From: Bartonella vinsonii subsp. vinsonii
Lineage (GTDB): Bacteria > Pseudomonadota > Alphaproteobacteria > Rhizobiales > Rhizobiaceae
Length of the DNA stretch: 64,000 bases
Reading direction: 5' to 3'
Assembly: GCF_902825235.1 (NCBI RefSeq)
Contig: NZ_CADEAJ010000005.1
Location: 62,001-126,000, forward strand
Shown here: one piece after another, positions 47,281 to 56,047 of the stretch
How the letters are laid out: every line of letters starts with the position of its first letter
How positions within the stretch are numbered: the stretch's first letter is position 1
Program-made: the position numbers and the translations under genes
The notes under the pieces: generated by a model
The model's input: the letters and a program-made list of their open reading frames with translations, nothing else
The model's database searches: none
Told to the model about the DNA's origin: nothing

Positions 47281-49029
47281 ATGAAAAAAAGACAACTCTC
47301 CCCTTTTGTAGCAAAAATGATGGAAAAATTTCAAGAACAGGATGAACAATCTCCCACAACGCTAACTCACCCCGAAACTTCCCCAGAGGAGCAAAAATCA
47401 TCTCTCCCCGAACGCCCAGAAGAAACCACACCCACAAGAGCTGCTCCACAAAGACCACCACGCGCAAGAGACAGACAGCAAAGCAACATAACCACACAAG
47501 AAAGTGAAACCATACCCACAAGAGCTGTTCCACAAAGACCACCACGCGCAAGAGACAGACAGCAAAGCAACATAACCACACAAGAAAGTGAAACCACACC
47601 CACAAGAGCTGTTCCACAAAGACCACCGCGTGCAAGAGACAGACAGCAAAGCAACATAACCACACAAGAAAGTGAAACCACACCCACAAGAGCTGTTCCA
47701 CAAAGACCACCGCGTGCAAGAGACAAGCAACAAAGCGACATAAGTGTACAACAGAGTGCAGGCATCTACCCAACGGTTATTTTACAAAAACCACCACATA
47801 CGAGAAGCATGCAGGCAAACAGCACCTCATCTGAAGAAAGCGAAGGCCTCTACGCATCACCTGCTCCACCAACTCCACCCAAAATGCGACACACTAGAGG
47901 CGTGCAAACAAGCAGCACTTCATCTGAAGAACGTGAGGATCTATACGCAACACCTGCCCCCCCAAAACCACCACGTATAAGAAAAAAAGAGCAAAGCAAT
48001 ACAACTACTCCAGTTGTTTCTTCCTCAAGAATAAGTATGTCTCTCTCACAAGAGGAAATTATCCTCAAAGTGAGAAACAATAGGTTGGTCCAAACCTGTA
48101 AAGACGAAGTCAAAAGTTTGTCTCAAACTGTTTATGGTAACCCAGATATTTTTGAAAAAAAACTTACAGAAATTGAAAAAAATCCCATCTTGGGTGAAAG
48201 TCTTTCGTGGCAAGTTGCAGGAAATCCTAAACTTGTTGCGAAACTTGCTGGAAAACAAATTTTGGGTATAAAAAATAAAGCACGCAAAGAGGCTGAAAAG
48301 CAGGTTTCACCCCTCTGTCTTGCCCTTGAAAATTATGCCGATAGTGTAAAACAGGCAAAAGAGAATATTTTTCAGAGCCATCTAGGAAGACAAACACACC
48401 ATAGAGCGTCAATGGACCTAAAGGAAATAGCTGAAGATTTACAAAATCCGCGTAAGCCTGAGCAAGAAATGGCTCCCCTTTCGCATAAGGAAATTGCCCG
48501 CAGAGTTAAAAGTAATACATCGGTCAAATATTGTCATGCAGAAATTATATATTGGTGTACAGTTGCTTATAATGACCCAAGTATTTTGCAGTATAGCCTT
48601 GAAACAATTGAAAAAGTCCCTGATATGGGAGAAGAGCTTGCATGGCAAGTTACAAATTACCCTCAATTGTTTGGTAAACTTGCTGGTCACAATTTCCATG
48701 GCTTGAAAAGTAATACACGCAAAGAGGCTGAAAAAGCTCTTACACATCTAGGAAATGCCATTGAAGGTTATGCAGAAGCTATAAAACATGCAAAAGAAAA
48801 CATTATAGAAAACCATCAGGAAAAACAAAAACGCCATGCTCATTCTAGCAGCCTAGAGAAAAGCTTGCAAAAACAGCAAGTTTCATCGAAACCTTCCAAA
48901 CAGCTCGAGCATTCATCAGAAAATAGACAGCAAAAAACTGGTGAAACCTCTAGGCAAGCAGACAAAAGTTCACCAGACATGCGACCACAAAGAGCTGGAG
49001 CACAAAAAACAATGGCTTTCACCAGATAA
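47281..49029 (+). CDS. BID effector with proline-rich repeats, tyrosine motifs and two BID domains (BepF class)
   Basis: The 582-residue protein starts at ATG 47281 behind AAAGGAAACATGC. Residues about 51-165 are four 28-residue repeats built around RAVPQRPPRARDRQQ; each contains PxxPxR (PQRPPR), a class II SH3-ligand pattern. Tyrosine motifs follow (GIYPTVI, GLYASPAPPTPP, DLYATPAPPKPP). BID 1 is about 260-365 (VKSLSQTVYGNPDIFEKKL, GESLSWQVAGNPKL, KLAGKQILGIKNKARKEAE) and BID 2 about 395-505 (IIYWCTVAYNDPSILQYSL, GEELAWQVTNYPQL, KLAGHNFHGLKSNTRKEAE). The tail ends KTMAFTR. It could bridge SH3- and SH2-domain host proteins; this is inference from motifs. Confidence 0.85.
   Translation: MKKRQLSPFVAKMMEKFQEQDEQSPTTLTHPETSPEEQKSSLPERPEETTPTRAAPQRPPRARDRQQSNITTQESETIPTRAVPQRPPRARDRQQSNITTQESETTPTRAVPQRPPRARDRQQSNITTQESETTPTRAVPQRPPRARDKQQSDISVQQSAGIYPTVILQKPPHTRSMQANSTSSEESEGLYASPAPPTPPKMRHTRGVQTSSTSSEEREDLYATPAPPKPPRIRKKEQSNTTTPVVSSSRISMSLSQEEIILKVRNNRLVQTCKDEVKSLSQTVYGNPDIFEKKLTEIEKNPILGESLSWQVAGNPKLVAKLAGKQILGIKNKARKEAEKQVSPLCLALENYADSVKQAKENIFQSHLGRQTHHRASMDLKEIAEDLQNPRKPEQEMAPLSHKEIARRVKSNTSVKYCHAEIIYWCTVAYNDPSILQYSLETIEKVPDMGEELAWQVTNYPQLFGKLAGHNFHGLKSNTRKEAEKALTHLGNAIEGYAEAIKHAKENIIENHQEKQKRHAHSSSLEKSLQKQQVSSKPSKQLEHSSENRQQKTGETSRQADKSSPDMRPQRAGAQKTMAFTR
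47431..47766 (+). repeat. Four tandem 84-bp coding repeats
   Basis: CCCACAAGAGCTG begins units at 47431, 47515, 47599 and 47683, exactly 84 bases apart. The first three units are almost identical and the fourth drifts at its end. All are in frame with the effector gene (28 residues each), so copy-number change would alter protein length without a frameshift. Confidence 0.95.
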
Positions 49030-49050
49030 ACCGCTTTATTTTTCCTGCCC

Positions 49051-49086
49051 CTTTGGTGCAATAGACGAAAAATCATTGCACCAAAG
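49051..49086 (+). terminator. Stem-loop after the third BID effector (copy 4)
   Basis: CTTTGGTGCAAT (49051-49062) pairs perfectly with ATTGCACCAAAG (49075-49086). Relative to copies 1 and 2 the stem has changed from GGCGC/GCGCC to GGTGC/GCACC on both sides, a compensated change. Confidence 0.7.
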
Positions 49087-49287
49087 TCCCTGTTGCTGTT
49101 GCAGAAAACCAAAAGTTCAATTTTTCTCTTATGACAAAAGCAGGATTTTTTCCGCACGACAACGCCGCACCATGGCGCTCCAGACCCCATAAAACATGCG
49201 CTTGAGAATAGTTCCAGTTCAGAAGAATTGCTTGTTTTAAAGGAATTCTACGCATGCCTTGAGAAGATTTAATAATGAAAAGAGTTA
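49084..49287 (+). pseudogene. Relic of a Fic-domain effector gene
   Basis: In shifting phases the DNA still encodes AVAENQKFNFSLMTKAG (about 49094-49145), matching EVAGHKLDFSLITQER of the next gene. It then encodes PDPIKHALENSSSSEELLVLKEF (about 49176-49245), matching SEPMKHLFDDISNPEKTLILKEF. Stop codons at 49269-49275 and frameshifts break it. This is the C-terminal part of a Fic domain whose front half is gone. Its continuation is the extra OB domain at the start of the following gene. Confidence 0.75.
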
Positions 49288-51324
49288 ATGAAAAAAATAT
49301 CGTTTTACAATGATAGTACAAAAAAGCCGTATAATCATGGTTCCTATGAAGGTTATAGACATGGATTCATGATGGATATCCATAAGACGAACATCATAGG
49401 AAATAAAAAACATCTCAAACCAGAGCAACCAATAATATTGACAATGAGTGCTTCTTCTTTTACAGCGCCACAAACAAAAAATCTGCAAAACACATTTCTT
49501 CCAAAAGAAAAAACAGTCCCTCTCGAAAAACAACCTCCATCTTTGGAAAATCAAGAAAAGAATATATCACCACGCAATTTTATTTATACAAACAGTGTCA
49601 CGCTGAAAAATAAATATGGCATAACAGATTATGGTAAATTACAAATGCAGTGTGCCCACGACTCAGCAAAAGCAATCATTAATCTGCGCCAAGAAGCACC
49701 ACCACAAAAGCTAACATCAGCCTATCTCCTCTATATTCATCACACTTTATTTAAAAACACTTTTGAATGGGCTGGAAAAACACGCGAGAAACCCTTTACC
49801 TTTAAAGATGGCACCGTTGCCTGTATGCCAGAAATGAAAAAAGCGAATATTTCTTTTGCATCAGGAAAAAAGGTCCAAGAGGGCCTTGAAAATTTAGACA
49901 GAACACTAACCGAGAAGAATAATTTCAAAGGCTTAAGCCGCGAAGCATTTGTTGAAAATGCTGCTGAAATGATGATACAACTGAACTATACGCATCCTTT
50001 CAGAGAGGGCAATGGACGCACGCAAAGGATGTTTTTTGAAAAACTTGCTGAAGTTGCAGGTCACAAGTTAGACTTTTCTCTGATCACCCAAGAACGCATG
50101 AATCTTGCCAGTATTGTATCAGTAAAATCTGGTGATTCAGAACCGATGAAGCATCTGTTTGACGATATTTCCAATCCAGAAAAAACGCTCATTTTAAAGG
50201 AATTCATAGACCACATGAAAAAGATCGGGGTTGAGAATATGAAAGAGCGTCTTGTTCTAACGGCGAAAGAAGAGGAAACCTATACAGGCTTCTATAGAGG
50301 CGGTGGCGCAAATGGCTTCATGATCGATGTTAAGGGTACTTTCATCATAGGGGATAAGAAACATCTTGCACCAGAGCAATTGAAAACACTAAAAATTGGT
50401 GATGCCATGACCTTTACAGTGCCCAAAGCTCAAGACTTACAACAAATACTCATTCCAGCAGAAAAAATAGCCCCACTCACAAAAGAAGAAATCATTGAAA
50501 GGATTAAAAAGGACACATCCATCCAAGCAAGGAAACAAACAATCGAAGTTTTGTGCAAAATTGTTTATGGTAATCCGCATATTTTAGAGGAAAAACTCGA
50601 AAAGATTCATGAAGATCCCCTTGAGGGTGAAAAACTTGCGTGCCAAATTATAAAATTCCCTAAATCTATTTCTAAGCTTGCTGGTATCAACATCAGTGGC
50701 ATCATCAATAATAGGCGCGCACATGCTAAAGAAAATATTTTTCCCCTGTGTATCGCAATTGATCGTTACGCGGATACTTTTAAACAAGTAGAACAGGATA
50801 TTCTGCGGGACCATTATGCAAAACAAAAGCGCTGTGAACAGTTGGTAGAAATTCCTAGAGAATGGATAAAAGATCTCTGTACCCTCTCAAAAGAACAACA
50901 GCAAAAAACCTTATCACAGTCTCTCGAACTCAGAGAAGAGATACGCGCTTATAGCAGAAAAATCAATGCACGCTTATCACCAAGCGAGCATGAAGCGATA
51001 AAAGAAAAGGATTACGAAAGGCTTGCTCAAATTATTGGCACATCCGTGAACAAAGCACAAGAAATTGCAAAAATCGTCCAATCTGTAAAAGAGATACGAC
51101 AGAGCATTCCTGAGAGAGAGTTTTCTTGTCGTACATTTGAAGAGCACTCAGGACAAAATCTGCTTCAAACCATAAAAGAAAACAGTTACGAAAAATACAT
51201 AAAAATTTTTAACCCAACAGCAATGAAAACAGAAAAAACAATAGAAATCACCATGCATGACAAAACGATACAACAGAGCATTCAACCACGTAAAGCTGAG
51301 TGTGCAAGAGCAATGTCCATCTAA
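49288..51324 (+). CDS. Fic effector with an extra N-terminal OB domain (OB-Fic-OB-BID)
   Basis: The 678-residue protein is longer than the usual 530-545. Residues about 15-79 (GFMMDIHKTNIIGNKKHLKP and LPKEKTVPL) align with its own inner OB fold at 332-397 (GFMIDVKGTFIIGDKKHLAP and IPAEKIAPL). The Fic domain follows, with FTFKDGTVACMP as flap and the canonical motif HPFREGNGRTQR at 236-247, so AMP transfer is expected. The BID domain is about 400-505 (EVLCKIVYGNPHILEEKL, KLAGINISGIINNRRAHAKE). The tail is longer than in the paralogues and ends CARAMSI. There is no Met near the usual Fic start, which supports the fusion reading. No antitoxin gene is adjacent. I do not assign a Bep letter. Confidence 0.85.
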   Translation: MKKISFYNDSTKKPYNHGSYEGYRHGFMMDIHKTNIIGNKKHLKPEQPIILTMSASSFTAPQTKNLQNTFLPKEKTVPLEKQPPSLENQEKNISPRNFIYTNSVTLKNKYGITDYGKLQMQCAHDSAKAIINLRQEAPPQKLTSAYLLYIHHTLFKNTFEWAGKTREKPFTFKDGTVACMPEMKKANISFASGKKVQEGLENLDRTLTEKNNFKGLSREAFVENAAEMMIQLNYTHPFREGNGRTQRMFFEKLAEVAGHKLDFSLITQERMNLASIVSVKSGDSEPMKHLFDDISNPEKTLILKEFIDHMKKIGVENMKERLVLTAKEEETYTGFYRGGGANGFMIDVKGTFIIGDKKHLAPEQLKTLKIGDAMTFTVPKAQDLQQILIPAEKIAPLTKEEIIERIKKDTSIQARKQTIEVLCKIVYGNPHILEEKLEKIHEDPLEGEKLACQIIKFPKSISKLAGINISGIINNRRAHAKENIFPLCIAIDRYADTFKQVEQDILRDHYAKQKRCEQLVEIPREWIKDLCTLSKEQQQKTLSQSLELREEIRAYSRKINARLSPSEHEAIKEKDYERLAQIIGTSVNKAQEIAKIVQSVKEIRQSIPEREFSCRTFEEHSGQNLLQTIKENSYEKYIKIFNPTAMKTEKTIEITMHDKTIQQSIQPRKAECARAMSI

Positions 51325-51830
51325 AGGCACGCATAAAGCTTTAACTTTTTTCCTTCTTTCTTATGCTGGATTATCGCTTTAAGAGAGCTCTCTCCCATTG
51401 GTGATTTTCTTTCATCAAGAAAAAAGAAGCTGATCATGCTTTGAGAAAACAAAACAGAGAACTTGAGAAATCCCCAAATACCATATGGATAATATCGAGA
51501 AAAACAAAACAAAGCAGCAACAAGAGAACGATCAGTTTCACTCACTTTCTCTGCGTCTTTTTTATTCACTACATTGCTCCATATATTCGGCTTGAGAGAA
51601 AGAAAATATTGTTTTATGGGTGTTCTCAAAGCTTTCACGCAAGGGCAACAAGGACAATTTAAAACGCTTCATGTCGTTTTGTTGACAGAAAGAGAAACAC
51701 CAGCGTAAAACAGTTTAAAAGAATATTTATTAACACTCTTACATTAATCTGTTGATCAGATTTTTATGATTTGATGCGTTGTATTCATTTTTTTACCACC
51801 TGTCCTTCATAATAAAGCTGATATATCTTT
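51325..51830. other. Gene-free 500-bp gap at the right end of the secretion island
   Basis: I see no supported gene. A 105-codon minus-strand frame at 51321-51638 overlaps the effector stop and has an unremarkable product. The right end must hold the murJ promoter. Confidence 0.5.
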
Positions 51831-53402
51831 ATGATCCTGATTAAAAAATTTGCTACTGTTGCTTCTGGAACCCTCATGAGCCGCATTTTTGGCTTTATAC
51901 GCGAAATGTTGATGGCAGCAGCCTTGGGAACCGGTCCTGTTTCCGATGCGTTCAATGCAGCTTTTCGGTTTCCCAATACATTTCGTCGTTTTTTTGCGGA
52001 AGGTGCTTTTAATGCTGCTTTTGTTCCTCTGTTTTCAAAAAAAATCACCGAAGATGGTGGAGAATCCGCCTGTAAATTTGCCGAAGAGGTGTTTGGTGTT
52101 CTCTTTTCGCTACTGTTACTTTTAACCATTGCCATGGAATTAAGTATGCCTTTTTTGGTAAGAACAATCATTGCTCCAGGCTTTACAGAAGATGCCACAA
52201 AATTGAACGCTACGATTCATTTCACCGCAATCATGTTTCCCTATTTAACCTGTATGTCTTTAGCAGCAATGATGGGGGGTATGTTGAATGCCTTGCGGCG
52301 CTATTTTATCGCAGCCATAGCCCCTCTCTTTTTAAATATTATTCTCATATGTATACTTGCCTATGCTTGGATCAATCGGCTCGATGCTTGGCATATCGGC
52401 CTCAATCTTTCTTGGGGTGTGTTAGCCGCGGGAATTCTCCAACTCGCTTTAATCGCTGTTGCTTTGCGTCGAAGTGGAATGAAAATTTTTCTCCGCCGTC
52501 CTCATTTTAGCCCCAATGTTCGTAAGCTTTTAACTTTAGCATTCCCTGCTGCCATCACGGGAGGCATTACACAAATCAATTTGTTAATCAATACCAACAT
52601 CGCCTCTAGCCAATCGGGTGCTGTATCCTCTTTAATGTATGCTGATCGTCTTTATCAATTACCATTAGGCGTGATAGCAATCGCCGTTGCAACCGTTCTT
52701 TTACCAGAATTAACAAGAGCGCTACGCAGCAAAAATCATGAAGAAACGCACGATTTGCAAAACCGCTCTATCGAACTCACCCTCTTGTTAACCCTACCGG
52801 CATCCGTTGCCTTTTTGCTGCTCTCCACACCCATTGTCAGTTTGCTTTTTGAACGTGGGCAATTTACCAGTGAATCAACACACCATGTTGCACAACTCCT
52901 TGGACTTTACGGATTAGGACTCCCAGCTTTTGTCCTAATCAAAGTTTTTATTCCTAATTTCTTTGCGCATGAAGATACAAAAACACCGATGATTTTCACC
53001 GGTATTTGTGTTTTCATCAATATCAGTCTTGCTTTAACATTATTCCCCATTTTATCTGCACGCGGCATTGTTATTGCCGAAATCACCGCTGGATGGGTCA
53101 ACACATTGTTGCTTTGTGCTGTTCTCCTCAAACGTGGCTATTGGAAAGTTGATGCACAACTGATAAAACGCATTGCCTGTCTGGTGATTGTCACTGTTTT
53201 AAGCGCAATAATCCTTCATTATTTGTTTCATGTGCTTGGCTTTTTGTCTTTCCCTTTATCCTCACACGCATCCTTTTTCTTGCGTGCCAGCGCACTCGCA
53301 GGAATCATGCTTGCCCTTTTCTTTGTATATTTAAGTACCTATTTTTTAATCGACACACGTTCCTTTTTCCTCACCCTTAAAAATTTCAAAAAACGCCTCT
53401 AA
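51831..53402 (+). CDS. murJ: Lipid II flippase
   Basis: The 523-residue protein is a MurJ (MviN) flippase that moves lipid II across the inner membrane for peptidoglycan synthesis. The N-terminus ATVASGTLMSRIFGFIREMLMAAALG and FRFPNTFRRFFAEGAFNAAFVPLF are the conserved first helices with the essential Arg residues; the chain has about 14 membrane segments. It is the first core-genome gene after the secretion island. Confidence 0.93.
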   Translation: MILIKKFATVASGTLMSRIFGFIREMLMAAALGTGPVSDAFNAAFRFPNTFRRFFAEGAFNAAFVPLFSKKITEDGGESACKFAEEVFGVLFSLLLLLTIAMELSMPFLVRTIIAPGFTEDATKLNATIHFTAIMFPYLTCMSLAAMMGGMLNALRRYFIAAIAPLFLNIILICILAYAWINRLDAWHIGLNLSWGVLAAGILQLALIAVALRRSGMKIFLRRPHFSPNVRKLLTLAFPAAITGGITQINLLINTNIASSQSGAVSSLMYADRLYQLPLGVIAIAVATVLLPELTRALRSKNHEETHDLQNRSIELTLLLTLPASVAFLLLSTPIVSLLFERGQFTSESTHHVAQLLGLYGLGLPAFVLIKVFIPNFFAHEDTKTPMIFTGICVFINISLALTLFPILSARGIVIAEITAGWVNTLLLCAVLLKRGYWKVDAQLIKRIACLVIVTVLSAIILHYLFHVLGFLSFPLSSHASFFLRASALAGIMLALFFVYLSTYFLIDTRSFFLTLKNFKKRL

Positions 53403-53479
53403 TATTTTATCTTGCTTTCAGAAAGACGTTTTGACACAAAACACAAAAACAATAACTTTATTTAAGAAAGAACGCTTCT

Positions 53480-54550
53480 ATGGACACTTTCACACCGCTT
53501 GTTTTTTCTGGCGTACAACCGAGTGGTAACCTACATCTTGGCAATTATCTTGGAGCCATCAAGCAGTGGGTTGAGCTGCAAACATCCTATCATTGCCTCT
53601 ATTGCGTTGTCGACATGCATGCACTCACAGTGAATCCTGATCCCCTTACTTTGACTGAATCAACCAGAACAGTGACAGCAGCTTTTTTAGCTGCCGGTAT
53701 TGATCCTCAAAAACACATTATTTTCAACCAATCTCGGGTTTTTCAACATGCTGAACTTGCATGGATTTTAAATTGTATCGCCCGTATTGGGTGGCTCCAA
53801 CGCATGACACAATTTAAAGATAAAGCGGGAAAAGATCGTGAAAAAGCGTCCCTTGGGCTTTTTGCTTATCCAAGTCTGATGGCTGCCGATATTTTGCTCT
53901 ATCGTGCTACACATGTTCCGGTAGGAGAAGATCAAAAACAGCATGTTGAACTCACACGCGATATTGCGCAAAAATTCAATAATGACTACGCTGACCGCAT
54001 TGCAGATTTAAATTTTGCTGTTTCGATGCAAATGGGTGAGGAAAAGAGACAAGGCTTTTTCCCCATGCCAGAAGCACTGATAGGGGAAACAGCCATGCGC
54101 ATTATGTCGTTGCGTGATGGTACAAAAAAAATGTCCAAATCAGATCCTTCAGATTTTTCGCGCATTAATCTCACCGATGATTCAGATCTTATTGCCAAAA
54201 AAATACGCAAAGCAAAAACGGACTCCGCCCCTCTTCCCGATACACTCACAGCGCTAGAAGGACGACCTGAAATAGACAACCTGCTTGGTATTTATGCGGC
54301 CTTTGCACAAGTAAGCAAAGAAAAAGCGCTTTTAGAGTTTTCAGGCAAACAATTTTCGCTTTTCAAAACAGCTCTAGCAGACCTTGTCGTCCATAAGCTT
54401 GCCCCCATAACAAAGGAACTGCGTCGATTGCATAAAGAAAGCGCTTATATTGACTCTGTTTTGCACGATGGCGCACAACGTGCCGGTGCATTAGCAGAAA
54501 AAAATATGAAAAAAATCCGTGAAATTGTTGGTTTTTTGCACGATACATGA
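53480..54550 (+). CDS. trpS: Tryptophanyl-tRNA synthetase
   Basis: The 356-residue class I synthetase charges tRNA-Trp. The HIGH-like signature is in [13 protein letters not shown] (about 14-26) and the KMSKS motif in [12 protein letters not shown] (about 216-227). VVDMHALTV and [17 protein letters not shown] are further family blocks. AAAGAACGCTTCT precedes the ATG. The length is normal. Confidence 0.96.
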   Translation: MDTFTPLVFSGVQPSGNLHLGNYLGAIKQWVELQTSYHCLYCVVDMHALTVNPDPLTLTESTRTVTAAFLAAGIDPQKHIIFNQSRVFQHAELAWILNCIARIGWLQRMTQFKDKAGKDREKASLGLFAYPSLMAADILLYRATHVPVGEDQKQHVELTRDIAQKFNNDYADRIADLNFAVSMQMGEEKRQGFFPMPEALIGETAMRIMSLRDGTKKMSKSDPSDFSRINLTDDSDLIAKKIRKAKTDSAPLPDTLTALEGRPEIDNLLGIYAAFAQVSKEKALLEFSGKQFSLFKTALADLVVHKLAPITKELRRLHKESAYIDSVLHDGAQRAGALAEKNMKKIREIVGFLHDT

Positions 54551-54595
54551 AACAATAAGATTTCAATCGTCAAGAGTAAAAGAGAGAGAAAATGC

Positions 54596-55087
54596 ATGGC
54601 TTCCAAGCAAAAAACTCTGAAAAACAAGCATAAGAAAAAAATTTTGGTCATTATCGATGAAACGCCAGAATGTCGGCGTGCCGTTGCTTTTGCGGCAAAA
54701 CATGCGCAAAAGACCAACAGGACATTGGTTTTGCTTTGTGTTGTTGACAGTGTAGAATTTCAACATTTTCTGGGTGTCAACAATGTTATGCGAACGGAAT
54801 CAACACAAAATGCCCATAAAGTGTTGGGAGAAATAGCCCATGATATACGCACCACCCATGCTCTTGAAACAGAAATCATGATACGTGAAGGTAAAAAGAT
54901 TGATGAAATTTCCAAACTAGTTGATGAAGATAAAGAGATTGCACTGATTGTTTTAGCCGCCAGTGAACACGCAGAAGGACCAGGACCGCTTATCCAACTG
55001 ATTGGCAATCGTGGAGCAGCTTTTTCAATTCCTGTCACCGTTATTCCAAGCAATCTTGCGGATGAAGATATTGAATCTATTGCCTAA
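54596..55087 (+). CDS. Universal stress protein family
   Basis: The 163-residue protein has a basic start (MASKQKTLKNKHKKK) and then the UspA fold: ILVIIDETPECRRAVAFAAKHAQ, LVLLCVVD, and EIALIVLAASEHAEGPGPLIQLIGNRGAAFSIPVTVIP. It may bind ATP, although the usual GxxGxxxxxxxGS motif is loose. It lies between trpS and nfuA on the same strand with short gaps and may share their transcript. Confidence 0.85.
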   Translation: MASKQKTLKNKHKKKILVIIDETPECRRAVAFAAKHAQKTNRTLVLLCVVDSVEFQHFLGVNNVMRTESTQNAHKVLGEIAHDIRTTHALETEIMIREGKKIDEISKLVDEDKEIALIVLAASEHAEGPGPLIQLIGNRGAAFSIPVTVIPSNLADEDIESIA

Positions 55088-55140
55088 AAACAATAGGAAG
55101 CATTATCTTTTTCTTCATCCCTCATTATCAAGGAGAGCCT

Positions 55141-55719
55141 ATGTTTATTCAAACTGAAACCACGCCAAACCCTGCAACACTTAAATTTCTGCCAGGTCGT
55201 GTGGTTCTTTCCGAGGGGGTATTAGAATTTCGTGACCGCGAAGAAGCTGCTCAAAATTCGCCTTTAGCTGCAAAACTGTTCAATATTCCCAATGTCAATG
55301 GTGTTTTTTTAGGCTATGACTTCATCACCGTAAGCAAAAAAGAGGGTGAATGGCAACATCTGAAACCCATCATTTTAGGCACAATTATGGAGCATTTCCT
55401 CTCTGGTGATCCGGTTATCACCACCAATGCCTCTGCACAAGCACAAACCCACGCCCTTAACGAAGAATTTTATGATGAAAAAGACGCTGATATTGTCTTA
55501 ACAATTAAAGAGCTCCTTGAAACACGTGTTCGCCCAGCCGTTGCCAATGATGGAGGAGATATTACTTTTCGTGGATTTGAAAATGGTATTGTTTATCTCA
55601 ATATGCGCGGTGCCTGCGCCGGATGCCCCTCTTCAACCGCAACACTCAAACATGGCATTGAAAATCTTTTACGGCATTTTATTCCGGAAGTTCTAGGTGT
55701 GGAAGCAATGCCGCAATAA
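55141..55719 (+). CDS. nfuA: Fe-S scaffold/carrier protein, Nfu type
   Basis: The 192-residue protein has an N-terminal Nfu domain (MFIQTETTPNPATLKFLPG, about 1-90) and a C-terminal NifU domain with the cluster-binding CxxC in RGACAGCPSSTATLKHGIE (about 159-177). It carries Fe-S clusters to target proteins. AAGGAGAGCCT precedes the ATG. The domain order is that of alphaproteobacterial and mitochondrial NFU1. Confidence 0.93.
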   Translation: MFIQTETTPNPATLKFLPGRVVLSEGVLEFRDREEAAQNSPLAAKLFNIPNVNGVFLGYDFITVSKKEGEWQHLKPIILGTIMEHFLSGDPVITTNASAQAQTHALNEEFYDEKDADIVLTIKELLETRVRPAVANDGGDITFRGFENGIVYLNMRGACAGCPSSTATLKHGIENLLRHFIPEVLGVEAMPQ

Positions 55720-56047
55720 AAATGAGATCAAAACAGCGATAAGCAAACGCAATAACAAAAAGAGTATTCCCACACCGTCATAAAACCAAATCCCCCAACC
55801 ACATCACGTCATCCATAAAAACAAAGAAGACTTTAAGTCCTTTATCTTTTTCTATTCTCTTATAAGATCAAAGAAAAACGATGATATTTCTTGATATTGG
55901 TCTCAATGCTTACATCATACGTATGTCTTTCAACGTTCTCCATTAACTTATTAAGCAATTTATGAGAATATACCATTCCTTTGAAGTTCATATCACCAAT
56001 TTTATTAAAGGTCGTGTAACTTTCAGTGCAGAAAAATTTAATATCGG
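55720..56047. other. Gene-free 330-bp gap
   Basis: No gene or clear terminator is seen. The AT-rich right part probably contains the promoter of the MFS gene. Confidence 0.45.

Noticed and set aside
47431..47766. A CRISPR-like array
   Set aside because: The 84-bp units are contiguous, in frame and without spacers; no cas gene is present.
47108..47773. A 221-codon minus-strand frame opposite the proline-rich effector
   Set aside because: It is the antisense of the 84-bp repeats; the product is a repeated Cys/Leu/Val string forced by the other strand's Pro/Arg/Gln codons.
51321..51638. A 105-codon minus-strand frame after the last effector
   Set aside because: It overlaps the effector stop codon, has no recognisable domain, and no clear start signal.
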